Positions 44,516-55,647 are shown, counted from the first letter of the stretch. The stretch is 64,000 nucleotides of DNA from Prorocentrum cordatum (GCA_963575745.1 CAUYUJ010000692.1:349001-413000); one strand, 5' to 3'. The notes: a model not told the origin generated them from the sequence alone. Translations and numbers: made by a program.

Positions 44516-45325
44516 TCACGCACCGCAACCCATCGGCGTTGGATAAGGACCTGGAGATTTTGAAATTTCCTGCCCTGGATCCCTATAGGGTAATTTTAGA
44601 CCATCCGCGGGGGAGGGGGCGGACTTTGGGGGACTTCAGAACACTCCAGTCCATGCTGGACGAAGCGTTGCCTGATGTCGCCGCCAGAGGCGGCACTTCC
44701 TGCAAAGTGATAGGTCCGCGTGTCGGGGCATTCGGGCCTCCCTGTGTTTAGCCTGCAGTTCCGAGGGCCATTGCGGCTGCCGCCCCGCCATGGGCAAGAT
44801 TGCCCCATCGGCGCTTCCCAATGGTAGCGCCCTGCAACGCCGCGTGTATCATGCGCGCCGACTGACGTTCCAGAACGCACGCGTGCGGACGCGCAGGGCA
44901 GCCAACATTTTCGTGCACGGTGCGGCGTGCGTGCGCGTTTGCCACCCGCGGGCGCCGCGCGCCTGATATGTCGCCCACGCATGTCGGGCGCGCGCGCGAC
45001 GCTGCGTGCGACGAGGAGGCAGTGCGTTGGCAGGCGCGCGCAACAGCAATAACGCAGTGATTCTGGGCCGAGCTTGCCAGGGCCATTCGGCCCCATGGTG
45101 TAAACAAGGTGCAAATGTCGGAATCGTAACTCGCGCCTGCGTGGTTTCGCTGGCGAGGTTGTTTCGCGTGGCTCGCGCCCAGGTCAGAGGCCCAGGGCCA
45201 CGGCGCTCCCTTGCGCCGCGCTGGCGCCGCCCGCCGTCGCCGCGCCGCGCGTGCGCAGATCGGCTGAATCTGTGTTTTGGCATTCGCCTCGTGACCCCCT
45301 CTATAGTAACAGACCACCGCTGGAA
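44516..45325. other. No recognisable gene
   Basis: Unique GC-rich sequence between a CTTGGGG block and the GAC territory. Antisense frames at 44748-45535 run into the repeat. Confidence 0.4.
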
Positions 45326-45835
45326 TCCAACGACGGACCGACGACCACGGACGACCGCGACCACGGACGAACGACGCGACGGACACCGACGACGACGACG
45401 GTTACCGATGACCACACACGACGACGACCGCGGACGACGACAACGACTACGGACAACGACGACGACGACGACGACGGCGGACGACGAAGGACGACGACGA
45501 CGACGGACGCAGACGACGACGACGGACGACGACAACGGATGACGACGAAGACGACAACGACGACGACGAATGCGACAAGGGGAGACGATTGCGACGACGA
45601 CGACGGACGACGACGACGACGACGACTGGCGACGACGACGACGACGACGAACGGGCGACGACTGACGATGACGACGACGACGACGACGACAACGACGGAC
45701 GACGACGATGACGACGGACGACGACGACGGACGACGACGATGACGGACGACGATGACGGACGACGACGGACGGACGGACGGACGGGCGAACGGACCGACG
45801 GACGACGGACGCCGACGACGTCGTAGACGACGACG
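45326..45835. repeat. (GAC)n / (GACGGAC)n tract
   Basis: Imperfect GAC triplets with GACGGACG, GATGAC and ACGGACGG interruptions. Asp/Asp-Thr runs and Ser/Val antisense runs are artefacts. Confidence 0.95.
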
Positions 45836-45837
45836 AC

Positions 45838-45905
45838 GAGAAGGAGAGAAAGGAAGGAGAGGGGGGGAGGAGGAAGAGGAGGAGGAGGAGGAGGAGGAGG
45901 ACTTA
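45838..45905. repeat. (GGA)n tract
   Basis: Purine triplets directly after the GAC tract. Confidence 0.9.
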
Positions 45906-45914
45906 GTGGGCCCT

Positions 45915-46135
45915 GGAAACGACAGGGCCGTTTTTGTTTCCGGTTCCGTTTTGCCGTTTTTGTGCCGGTTACCGACTCCGTTTTCTTACCGGTTCCGTCG
46001 CCGTCTTTTGACGGGTTCCGGCTCCGGTTCCAATCCCGGAGCCGTTTTTTTTGCCGTTTCCGGTCGCCGTTTTTTTGCCGCTTCCATTCTCGAGCGACAT
46101 TTTTCTGGAAACGATGAGAAAACGGCACTGCCGCT
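45915..46135 (+). repeat. CCGTTTTTG / CCGGTTCCG minisatellite
   Basis: CCGTTTTTG or GCCGTTTTTTTTGCCG alternates with CCGGTTCCG, GGCTCCGGTTCC and TTCCGGTCGCC at roughly 20-base spacing. It also occurs in inverse form (GAAACGGCA). Distinct from its triplet-repeat neighbours. Confidence 0.75.
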
Positions 46136-46144
46136 TCCGGGGCC

Positions 46145-46590
46145 CAAGAAGGAGGAGGAGGTGGAGGAGGAGGAGGGGGAGGAGGAGGAGGAGGAGGAGG
46201 AGGAGGAGGAGGAGGAGGAGGAGGAGGAGAAGGAGGACGAGGACGACGATGACGACGACGACGAGAAAAAGGAGGAAAAGGGGGGAAGGCGGAGGAGGAG
46301 GAGGTGGAGGAGGAGGAAGAGGAGGAAAAGGAAGAGGAGAAGAGAGGAGGAGGAGGAGGAGGAGGAGGAGGAGGAGGAGGAGAGAGGAGGGTTTAACACG
46401 CGTGCTTTGGCGCGCACGCGTGCCAGGGGTTTCGGCACCCTGGGCGGGCGCGCGGAGGAAGGGGAAGGGGAGGGGGAGGAGGAGGAGGACGAGGAGGAGG
46501 AAGAAGAGGAGGAGAAGGAGGAGGAGCAGGAGGTGGAGGACGAGGAAAGGGATGAGGAGGAGGAGGAGGAGGAGGAGGGGGAGGAGGAGG
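46145..46590. repeat. (GGA)n purine tracts with a short unique island
   Basis: GGA-rich at 46148-46390 and 46455-46590, split by about 60 bases of unique GC-rich sequence. Confidence 0.9.
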
Positions 46591-46591
46591 A

Positions 46592-47225
46592 CGTCGACGA
46601 CCACGACGACCCAGGGATCCGAGGAAGTTTTTTTTTCAATCCGGCGTTTTTTTCTGAATTTCGGACTGCGGGGCCCGTCGTCGGGCCCGGGGGCACTCCC
46701 GGGGAAGGGGCGGGACCGCTGGGGCCGCGGATTGATAGAGACTACGACGACCACGACGATCCAGAGATCCGAGGATGTGATTTGTGCCAATCGAGCGTTT
46801 TTCGGCACGCGGGGCCCGTCGTCGGGCCCGGGGGCCATCGAAAAAGGTTTTGGGGCGAAAAAGCACTCCCAGGGAGAGGGCCGGACCTCTGGGGCCGCGG
46901 ATTGAAAGCGACGACGACGACGACGATGTCGACCGAGAAATCCGAGGATGTGATGTTTTCAATCTGGCGGTTCGTTCTTGGATTTCGGCCTGTGGGGCCC
47001 GTCGCAGGTCCTGGGGGCCATCGACAATGGTCACAGGGCGCTGGACAAGTCCCGGGGACGGGGGGGGGCCTCTGGGGCCGCGGATCGAAAACGACGACCG
47101 CGACCACGACGACCCAGAGATCCGAGGACGTGATGTCTTCAATCCGGCGCCTCCCTGGATTTTGGCCTGCAGGGCCCGTCGTCGGGCCTGGGCCCGGAGG
47201 CCGTCGAAAATGGCTCCGTGGCGAA
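46592..47225 (+). repeat. ~150-180 bp tandem repeat, 4 units
   Basis: Each unit has GACCACGACGA, ATCCGAGGA, an AATC-GGCG-T segment, GGGCCCGTCGTCGGGCC, a GGGG-GGG(A)C stretch and CTGGGGCCGCGGATTGA. GGGCCCGTCGTCGGGCC holds an inverted repeat. A long open frame across it is driven by the repeat. Confidence 0.85.
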
Positions 47226-47324
47226 AAACCATTCGGGCCGCGGTGGGAAAAGTCATTCGGGCCGGGCGAAAGGGGAGACAGCTCAGGGGGGGGTTCGAGA
47301 ATCAGCTCACGTAGCTGATTTTCC

Positions 47325-47617
47325 TGCGGCGACGAAGACGACGCCGGCGGCGACGGCGGCGAAGACGAGGACGCCGACGATGTCGGAGGCGGCTGCGACG
47401 ACAAAGGCGTCGACGACGACGACGACGGCGGTGGCGACGACGACGACGAAGGCGGCGACGACGACGGCGACGGCAGAGCTGGCGACGACGACGGTGACGA
47501 CGACGACGGCGACGACAAAGGCGGCGACGACGACGGTGACGGCAGCGGCGGCGACGACGACGGCGACGACGAAGGTGGTGACGAAGAAGACGACGTCGAC
47601 GACGGCGACGACGAAAG

Positions 47618-47649
<32 letters not shown>

Positions 47650-47875
47650 GGGACGGCGGTGGCGACGACGACGGCGAAGACGGCGGCGGCGACGACGACG
47701 ACGGCGACGACGGTGGCAACGAAGAAGGCGACGGCGACGAGGGTGGCGGCGGCGGCGGGGGCGGTGGCGGCGGCGGCGGTGGTGACCCCAGCAGCGGCGG
47801 CGACGACGACGGCGGCGGGACGCCGGAAGCGGCGACGGCGGCGGCGAAGACCACGGCGACGACGACGACGATGAC

Positions 47876-47916
<41 letters not shown>

Positions 47917-47925
47917 GGGTTCCGA
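47325..47925. repeat. (GAC/GGC)n triplet tract
   Basis: 600 bases of GAC with frequent GGC/GCG triplets. Poly-Thr/Ala or Arg frames are artefacts. Confidence 0.95.
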
Positions 47926-48317
47926 ATCACAGCCCGCGCGCGCCGAATCACAGATCGCGCGCGCCGAATCACAGACACCACGCATTGAATCACAGACCGC
48001 GCGCGCCGAATCACAGACAGCACGCGTTGAATCACAGCCCGCGCGCGCCGAATCACAGACAGCGCGCGTTGAATCACAGCCCGCGCGCGCCGAATCACAG
48101 ACAGCGCACATTGAATCACAGACCGCGCGCGCCGAATCACAGACAGAACACATTGAATCACAGACCGCGCGCGCCGAATCACACCGCGCGCGCCCAATCA
48201 CAGACAACGCGCGTTGAGTCACAGCCCGCGCGCGCCGAATCACAGACACCACACATTGAATCACAGACCGCGCGCGCCGAATCACAGACAGCACGCGTTG
48301 AATCGCAGACCGCGCGC
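47926..48317 (+). repeat. GAATCACAGACCGCGCGCGC array (~40-bp higher-order unit)
   Basis: Pairs of ~20-bp units (CGCGCGCGCCGAATCACAGA and AGCACGCATTGAATCACAGA) repeat about nine times. The same array, much better mixed, forms the inverted arms at 52.9-53.4 (reverse) and 55.65-56.2 kb. Confidence 0.9.
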
Positions 48318-48319
48318 CA

Positions 48320-48495
48320 CGGTGACCTGCTGATCCAGCCAACTGATCTGGTGATTTCCGGATTCGGCGACCCGGCGTGGTGGCCAGCCGATCCGGTGAT
48401 CCGGCTGACCCGCCTGATCTGGTGATCGGGCCCGTGAATCCCGTGAGCCGGTGGCCTGGCGTTAAGGCCAGCTGGTCCGGTGATCAGGCTGATTT
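48320..48495 (+). repeat. CTGATCCGGTGATCCGG minisatellite, copy 1
   Basis: Variants of GATCCGGTGATCCGGCTGA and GCTGATC recur. The second locus is at 52135-52235. Confidence 0.7.
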
Positions 48496-48504
48496 ATCCA
48501 GACG

Positions 48505-48594
48505 TCGCCGTCGTCGTCGTCGTCGTCGAAGTTCGTCGTCGTCGTCGTCGTTGTCGTCTTTGTCGTCGTCGTCGTCGTTGTCGTCGTCGTCGTT

Positions 48595-48626
<32 letters not shown>

Positions 48627-48632
48627 TTTTAG
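48505..48632. repeat. (GTC)n microsatellite
   Basis: GTC/TCG triplets, the reverse complement of the GAC tracts. Confidence 0.97.
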
Positions 48633-48789
48633 GCGGCCTGCCGGGTGGCGCCACATGCCCCGACCACGGCTGCAACGATGTCGCAGCAGTGGCTGAATCG
48701 GGTTGACATCGGCGTCGCGGCCGCGGGAGACTGGCGGCGCGCGGCGTGCTCCGCGCGCAACGCCGCGAACCGCAGGGTCTGCCACAGAA

Positions 48790-48990
48790 GGCTCGGCGGC
48801 GAGCGAAGGGGGGAAGTGAGAAGGAGAAGGCCTTCTCGGAAGGCGGATGGATTTCTCAGACGCCCTCGCGGCTTTTGAGTGGTCTTTTGTGTCTTCGGAG
48901 AAGGCTTAGAATACTTTTCAGAAGGCCGGAGACATTCTGATCCTTTTGAGAAGGATTGCCCCTTTTCACTTCCCCACCCGGGCCCGCCGC
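48790..48990. repeat. Dispersed GAAGGC repeat, copy 2
   Basis: GAAGGCCTTCTCGGAAGGC, TTTTGAGAAGGATTGCCCC and CACTTCCCCACCCGGGC match the motif order of 620-920. Confidence 0.5.
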
Positions 48991-49430
48991 CGAAAGGTGG
49001 TGCCAGCGCGAGTGGGCGAACGGGCTGCGGGCGTCGCGGGGCGGGGACCTGGCGGGGGAGGACAGGGCGGAGTGGCGGCCGGCCGAGCGGCGCGGTGGGG
49101 GCGGGGGGGTCCAGGCGAGGCTGGGCGACGCGAGGGGGCGGCCGCGGGAGGCGGAGCTGGCGTCGCAGGCGGCGGCCTTGCAGGCGGAGGCGGCGGCGGC
49201 GAAGGTGGTGGCCGTGCGGGCGGAGTTGGCGCAGGCTCGATTGGGATCGTGGAGGGAATGCGGGAGTGGCGTGTGTGCGTGGCCACCTGCTCCGCCCGCC
49301 CGAGGCCCCGCCTTCCTGCGCCCTGTCTCTCTAATTCAAGCTGCGCGTAGCCCGCCTTGTTTTTATTGGGAAAGGTTCGCTATCGCCCCGCCGACCAAAA
49401 AGTGCGCGCGCGCGGCCGACGAGGACCGCG
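48991..49430. other. GC-rich stretch, no gene
   Basis: GGCGGAGGCGGCGGCG-type sequence. An open frame passes through into GAC/GTC repeats and has no motif. Confidence 0.5.
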
Positions 49431-49575
49431 CCGGCGGCGACGGCGACGACGACGACAACGACGACGACGACAAAGACGACTTTCGACAACAGCGAACGTC
49501 GACGACGACGAACTTCGACGACAACGACGGCGACGACGACGACGACGACGACAGCGACGACGACGACGACGGTGG
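49431..49575. repeat. (GAC)n tract
   Basis: GAC triplets with GACAAAGACGACTTTCGAC interruptions. Confidence 0.95.
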
Positions 49576-49699
49576 GAGGGTGAGTTGCCTGCTCAGCCTG
49601 CTCGGGCGGAGGCGGAGATCCAGGCGGCGCAGGCGGTCTGCGCCGGCCGCGCCCAGCGGTCTGCGCCGGCCGCGCCCGCGCCGGCCGCGGTGGCAGAGG

Positions 49700-51499
49700 C
49701 CCGAGTTGTCGTCGTCGTCGTCGTCGTCGTTGTCGTCGTCGTCGTCCATCTCGTTGCCGTCGTCGTCCTCGTCGTCGTCTTCGTCGTCGCTTCCGCCGCT
49801 TGCCAGATCGCGGGCGGAGGCCCGATTCGTCGTCCGAGTCGTCGTCGTCGTCGTCGTTGTCGTCGTCGTTGGCTCCGCCGCTCGCTGGAGTCGCGCGCGG
49901 AGGCCCATGTCGTCGTCGTCGTCGTCGTTGTCGTCGTCGTCGTCGTCGCGGTCGCGGTTGTGGTCGTGGTCGTGGTCGTCGTCGGTTGTTAACGTCGTCG
50001 TCGCCGTCGCCGTCGTCGTCGTCGCTGTCGCCATCGCCGTCGTCGTCGTCGTCGCCCAGGCAGCGCCGGCCGCGGCGACCGCGGTGGCGGAGGCCCGAGT
50101 CGTAGTCGTCGTTGTCGTCGTCGTCGTTGCCGTTGTTTGTCGCCCTTCTCGCCGTCGTCGTCGTCGTCGTCGGCGCCTCCGCCGCTCGCCGGAGTCGCGG
50201 GCGGAGGCCCGAGACGTCGTCGTCGTCGTCTTTGTTGTCGTCGTCGTCGTCGTCGCGGCCGCGCTTGTGGTCTTGGTCGTCGTCGGTCGATATCGTCGTC
50301 GTCGTCGTTGTCGCCGTCGCCGTCGCCGTCGTCGTCGTCGTCGTCTGGCATCGTCGTCGTTCGGCGTTCAGGCCGCGCCGCAAGGTGGCGGCGGCGGCGG
50401 CGCGGCGCTGGGCGCGGTGCAGGCGGCGAAGGCCGGGGTCATCGTCGTGGTCGTCCTCGTCGTTGTTGTCGTCGTCGTCGTTGTCGTTGTCGTCGTCGTC
50501 GTCGTCGTTGTCGTCGTTGCTTGCTGGAGTCCCGGGCAAAGGCCTGAGTCGTCGTCGTCGTCGTCGTCGTCGTCGTGGTCGCGGTCGTGGTCGTGGTCGT
50601 CGTTGGTCGTCGCCGTCGCCGTCGCCGCCGTCGTCGCCGTCGGCGTCGCCGTCGCCGTCGTCGTCGTTTGGCGTCGTCGTCGTGAGTCATTCAGGCCGCG
50701 GTGCCGGGCTCCCCGGTGTTCGAGGTGGCCATGTCGCATCAGCGCCTCCGTGAAGGCGGCGCGGGCGACGGCGACGCCGGCCGCGACGACGACAACGATG
50801 ACGACGACGACAACGACGACGACGACGACGACAAACCGGAAGTCTCTTCGAGATTCTGGGCCGAGTGCATGTCTTCCTGGGTCCCAGGGCCGATCGTCGT
50901 CGTCGTCGCGGACGGGGTCCTTCGTCGCCGTCGTCGTCGTCGTCGTCGTCGTTGTGGTCATCTCCGTCGTGGTCGTGGTCGTGGTCGCGGTTGTCATTTG
51001 TGGTCGTGATCGTAATCGTGGTCGTTGTCGTGGTCTTTCGTCGTCGTCGTTGTCGTCGTCGCCGTCGTCGTCGTTGTCGTGGTCGTGGTTGTGGTCGTCG
51101 TCGTCGTCGCGGTCGCCGTCGTCGCCGACGCCGTTGCCGTCGCCGTCGCCGTTGCCGTCGCAGTCGGCGTCTGTGAGGTTTCGCCGGTTCGTCGTTGTCC
51201 CTGTCGCAGTCGTCGCTGTAGTCGTCGTCGTCATCGCCGTTGACGTCGACGTCGTCTTTGTGGATGCGCCTCGGGGCTATCCTGGCGATTGCCGCCGTCG
51301 TCGTCGGCGTCGTCTTCGTGCGCGGGCGGGTTTTCCAGAGCTCAGGCGGCCGGTTCACGGCGCAGGCCTCGCATGAGGCGTCGCGCGAGCCGAACGGCGG
51401 CAGCGGATGCCTGTCGGTGTCGCGTGGCGAGGTTTGGGGTCGCGGCCCGGGGGGGGTCGTCGTCGTCGTTGTCGTCGTCGGCAGCGTCGGCGGCGTCGG

Positions 51500-51537
<38 letters not shown>

Positions 51538-51725
51538 TCGCCGTCGGCGTCGTCGTCGTCGTCGATGTCTGCGTCGGCGTCGGCGTCGGGCTGGGCGTCG
51601 GCGTCGACGTCGCCGTCGACGCCGTCGGCGTCGACGCGGTCGTGGTCGTGGTTGCGGTCGTGGTCGTAATCGTTCGTCTTCGTCCGTGTCGTCGGTTGTC
51701 GCTGTCGTCGGCGTCGGCGTCGGCG
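49700..51725. repeat. 2-kb (GTC)n-rich territory
   Basis: GTC triplets mixed with GTT, GCC and GGT. Internal GC-rich islands share CTCGCTGGAGTCGCG/CCGGAGTCGCGGGCGGAG segments at about 49790, 49880 and 50185. A short GAC run is at 50780-50835. Poly-Val and poly-Ser frames are artefacts. Confidence 0.93.
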
Positions 51726-51896
51726 CTGGCGCTGGCCCGGCAGCGACGGCGACGACAACGACGACGACGACGACAACGATGACGACGATTCCGACGACTC
51801 CGACGACTCCGACGACGACTGCGGCGACGGCGGCGGCGGCGGCGGCGACGACGGCAACGGCGTCGGCGACGACGGCGACGCCGTCGTCGCCGACGC
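51726..51896. repeat. (GAC)n / (GGC)n tract
   Basis: The strand switches back to GAC triplets with ACTCCGACG interruptions. Confidence 0.9.
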
Positions 51897-51899
51897 CTG

Positions 51900-51926
51900 A
51901 TCCTCTGGATCACTGATCCAGAGGAT
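51900..51926. repeat. 27-nt perfect hairpin
   Basis: ATCCTCTGGATCA and TGATCCAGAGGAT are exact reverse complements around a single C. It sits at the end of the GAC tract. Confidence 0.9.
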
Positions 51927-51964
51927 TTCTGATGCATCCTCGGGGGACCTTGTCTGTCCCGTCG

Positions 51965-52110
51965 CGGCCCTGTCCGCGTCGAATCCGCGTCGAATCCACG
52001 TCGGGCGCGTCGGATCCACGTCGACCCCGCGTCGAATCCGCGCCAAATCCGCGTCAAGTCCGCATCGAGCGCGCGTCGGGCCCCCGAAGAGACCAATTTT
52101 TGGGACAGGC
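51965..52110. repeat. CGCGTCGAATCC minisatellite
   Basis: About ten degenerate 12-14-base units (CGCGTCGAATCC, CACGTCGGGCG, CGCGTCAAGTCC). Confidence 0.75.
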
Positions 52111-52134
52111 GAGGCCCCCCGAAGACGCGACAGA

Positions 52135-52235
52135 AACTGATCTGGTCAACTGATCTGGTGATCCGGTGTTCGATCCGGTGATTCAATGATCGTGGCCAAA
52201 CTGATCCGGTGATCCGGCTGATCCAGCGATCCAGT
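52135..52235 (+). repeat. CTGATCCGGTGATCCGG minisatellite, copy 2
   Basis: CAACTGATCTGGTGATCCGG and CTGATCCGGTGATCCGGC match 48320-48495. Confidence 0.7.
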
Positions 52236-52239
52236 GACG

Positions 52240-52830
52240 CGCGCGGGCGGTGGCATTGGGGCCTTCGGTGGAGCTCCCTATGGGGCCGCGAAGCGCGCGA
52301 GGTGCGCGGCGAAATCGGCGTGGGTGACGCGCGCGGGCGGTGGCACTGCAGCCTTCGGTGGAACTCTATGGGGCCACGAAGCGTGCGAGGGGTGTGCCCA
52401 GATCCGCGTGGGCGACGCATGCGGGAGGTGGCACTGGGGCCTTCGGTGGGGTTCCACGAAACGTGCGAGGGGGCGTGACGAAATGGGTGGGGGTGACGCA
52501 TGCGGGCGGTGGCACTGGAGTCTTCGGCGGAGCTCACTACGGGGCCACGAAGCGTGTGAGGGGTGTGCGGAGATGGGCATGGGTGACGCATGCGGGCGGT
52601 GGCACTGCGGCCTTCGGTGGAGTTCCCTATGCGGCCACGAAGCGTGTGAGGGGTGTGCCGAGATGGGCGTGGGTGACGCATGCTGGCGGTGGCACTGGGG
52701 CCTTCGGTGGAGCTCCACTATGGATCACGAAACGTGTAAGGGGTGTGCCGAAATTGGTTTGGGTGACGCATGCGGGCGGTGGCACTGTGGCCTTCGGTGG
52801 AGTTCCGTATGGGGCTACGAAGCGCTGCGC
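52240..52830 (+). repeat. ~88-bp tandem repeat family, 7 units
   Basis: Units contain GACGCATGCGGGCGGTGGCA, CTGGGGCCTTCGGTGGAGCT, CCCTATGGGGCCACGAAGCG and TGTGAGGGGTGTGCCGAGAT. Reference array of the family also at 0.05, 31.5 and (reverse) 34.8-35.9 kb. Confidence 0.92.
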
Positions 52831-52895
52831 TGGGCGGGCGAAGCGCAGGGAGGAGGGAGAGGGGGAGGAGGAAGGAGAGAAGGAAGGAAGGTGGA

Positions 52896-53433
52896 GACGC
52901 GGGACCCCCTCTTCAAAACGAGAACCCAACACCACAAAGTGGTTGGGAAATATGGAAACCTGGAAACCCGGATCCCGCTATTGAAGCCAATGTCCGTTGT
53001 TACGGAAACCGATGCTCTTTTATGGAAACACATTTGTGCCCGAATATGCGGTCTGTGATTCGTCGCGTACGGTTTGTGATTCACTGTGTGTTGTCGGTGA
53101 TTCGTCGCGTGCGGTCTGTAATTCAACAGGTGTTGTTTGTGATTCGTTGCGTGCGCGTGCTGTCTGCGATTCAATGAATGTTGTCTGTGATTCGGCGCGT
53201 GCGGTTTGTGATTCAACGCGTGCTGTCTGTGATTCGTCGCGTGCGGCCTGTGATTCAATGAGTGTTGTTAGGGATTCGGCGCGTCCGGTTTGTGATTCAA
53301 TGTGTTATGTCTGCGATTGGGCCCGCGCGGTCCGTGGCTCAATGTATGCTGTCTGTGATTCGGCGCGCGCGGTCTGTGATTCGGCGCGCGCGGTCTGCGA
53401 TTCAACGTTTGGTCTGTGATTCGGAGCCTGCCG
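52896..53433 (-). repeat. Left arm of a 3.3-kb inverted repeat
   Basis: Reverse complement of 55648-56201. It includes a unique outer part (GAACCCAACACC, GTTGGGAAATATGGAAACC, GTTACGGAAACCGATG) and an inner array of GTCTGTGATTCGGCGCG / GTCTGTGATTCAA-TG units. Confidence 0.85.
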
Positions 53434-53688
53434 TGCGGCGACAGCAGCGGCGACGGCTACGGCGATGACGAAAGCGGCGGCGACGACTACGGCGACGGCA
53501 GCGGTGCACGACGACGGCGCCGTCGGAGGCGACGACGACGACGACGGCGGCAGCGGCGGCGGTGGGGCGACGCCAGCAGCGGCGGCGACGACGATGATGG
53601 CGGCTGGGGCGCCAGCAGCGGCAACGCCGGCGGTGGCGTCATTCCTTTTCCCACCTCCTCCCTCCTACTCCTCGTTTCCGCCCATCCG

Positions 53689-54175
53689 CGCTGGCGGTTG
53701 TCGTGAGCCACCCGGTTCCCTCTGGCACAGGGCGCTGCCCAGAGGGGGACAGGGTGCTGCCCAGAGGGAGCCGGGTGGCTCACGACAACCGCCGGCGCTG
53801 GAGGTTGTCGCGGGCCACCTGGCTCCTTCTGGCAACCCCCAGACCCAGCGGTGGCTGCCCTGAGCAAGTGGGCTGTTCTGCCCACTTGCTCGCGGCAGCC
53901 GCCAGCGCTGGCGGCTGTCGTGAGCCACCCCCCACTGTCGCTCCAAGGCCAACTTTTTTCTCTGGAGGGATGCCTGCTGGCACCTCGGAGCGGCAAGGGG
54001 GGTGGCTCACGACAACCGCCGGCGCTTGCGGTTGCCGCGACCAAGTGGGCAGAATTGCCCACTTGTTCAGGGCAGCCATCGCTGGCGTCTGAGGGTTGCC
54101 AGAGGGAGCCGGGTGGTTCGCGACAACCTCCAGCGCCGGCGGTTGTCGCGAGCCACCCGGCTTTCTCTGGCACGA
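53689..54175. repeat. Cluster of hairpin-forming repeats
   Basis: GGTGGCTCACGACAACCGCC and its complement recur several times. 53689-53726 pairs with 53760-53797 over about 37 bases. 53853-53900 is a 21-bp stem (GGCTGCCCTGAGCAAGTGGGC) with a six-base loop. 54043-54083 carries a related CAAGTGGGCAG/CTGCCCACTTG-type stem. Confidence 0.8.
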
Positions 54176-54219
54176 CCCGCCCCCTCTAACAAGAACCCTT
54201 GCGCCCCAGGGGATGATTG

Positions 54220-55400
54220 CCCAAGATGTTTTCCAAACTGCTCCAAGAGGCCCCAAGATCGCTTAAAGACGTGCCCAGGTTGCCGCGTAGCCCAAATCCA
54301 GGATGCCCACAGGAGGCCCCAATTCTTCCAACACCTTCAGCAATAACTTTGGGGATTTCGCGTGTTCACTTCCGATTTCCTTCCCAGGCCTCAAGATGGC
54401 CCCACGAATGCCCGAAGGGGCCCCAAGAGGGGGCCAAGCAGGGCCCAAGACGGCCCTGGGAGGGGCACAAGATGCGTCATTAGAGACCCCAGGGGGAGGG
54501 CCCTGATTAACGACCCCTTCTCTTGGATCAGCGAACGAATCGTTTAAACACCGGGGCTGCGATTGGCGTGGTTTTTTTTTCGGTTGCGTCTTCAGGAGAT
54601 TGGCCCAAGAGGGCCCCCGAGAGGGACCCTGATGCTTTAAGATGGCCTCGAAGATGGCGCAAAATACCAAAAGGTTGGCCCAACATGGCCCCCAAGTGGC
54701 CTCCGAGAGAGACCAGATTGGCCCCAAGATGGGTCCAAGTGGCCACGGAGACCCCAAAGAGGCCCCTAAGATGCCCAATCCCTTGTGAAACTTGAAAGGA
54801 AGACCGCAGATTGTTGTATTATTCTCCCTCTTTCTCTTCCGATGGGCTCCCGGGGCCTCCGGATGGCTCCAGGATGTCCCACGAGGGCTCAAAGAGACGC
54901 CCAATATTGCCCCAAAGCGGCCCCGGGAGCGCACAGGAGCACCCAGAGAGCGCCCCAAGAGATCCCCAACAGGCGACTGTGGCTCAAGAGGGGCGCCGCA
55001 AAATAAGTATCCAAACGTTGCCCCAAGAGGCGCCCAAGAGGCCGCACGAGGCCCCCCAAGCGCCCCCAAATGGCCCCCAAGCGGCCCTTCAGAGGCACCC
55101 GAGACGCCCCAAGAGGTCCCGGGGGCCGCCAAGAGAACCCCAAAACCTCCCAAGATAACTCCAAGAGGCATTCCTCCTGCTGCTTCTCGCTCCTCCCTCA
55201 TCCCTCCTCCTCATCATCCGCCGGCTCCTCATCCTGTTCCCTCCCCCTCACCCATCCTCCTCCTACCCGTCCTCTTCCGCCTCCTCCTTCGAACGATAAC
55301 GGCTGCCCCTCTTCGCTCCGACATATCCCTGATTACCTGAAGTCGGCTGGGCGCCGTTTCTGGATGGGCTGGTGGGGATGCAAGAAGCGTCAAGAATGTA
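54220..55400 (-). mobile_element. Long CTTGGGG-type element, copy d (reverse)
   Basis: Read on the - strand it begins near 55400 with CATTCTTGACGCTTCTTGCA, CCCCACCAGCCCATCCAG and AAACGGCGCC. It passes a purine tract (complement of 55176-55290, GGA-rich) and becomes a CTTGGGGC body down to about 54220. Same order as copies b and c. No tail module is recognised. Confidence 0.55.
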
Positions 55401-55647
55401 TTCCCTCACATTCAGGATTGGACACTGTTGCCATTCGCGTTCGCGTGGTGCCTAGCCTCCACGTCGCGAGAGGGAGGGGCGCAATGACAACGCACTTTCA
55501 TCTTCGCGCGCGGGATTGGTCTGCCCGCGCGCTGGCACCAGTTGCGTTTGAAAGGCGTGATCTTCCTCACTTGCAGGTTTGGAACCTGATGCCCTTGACG
55601 AGCGCGAGGAAGAAAAGGCCGTTCAAGTGCAACCGCTCCCGGCGCGG

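Noticed and set aside
45753-47318. 521-codon frame with long Glu and Asp runs
   Set aside because: It passes through GGA tracts and the four-unit tandem repeat; not a protein.
47926-48317. Possible CRISPR array (regular ~20/40-bp repeats)
   Set aside because: The 'spacers' are themselves variants of the same repeat, no cas-like genes exist, and the DNA is eukaryotic.
48956-51376. 806-codon open frame with Asp, Val and Ser runs
   Set aside because: It is the GAC/GTC triplet territory read in frame. Triplet repeats keep frames open, and there is no domain between the runs.
50687-52681. 664-codon antisense frame
   Set aside because: It crosses GTC tracts, minisatellites and the 88-bp repeat. 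Composition is repeat-driven.
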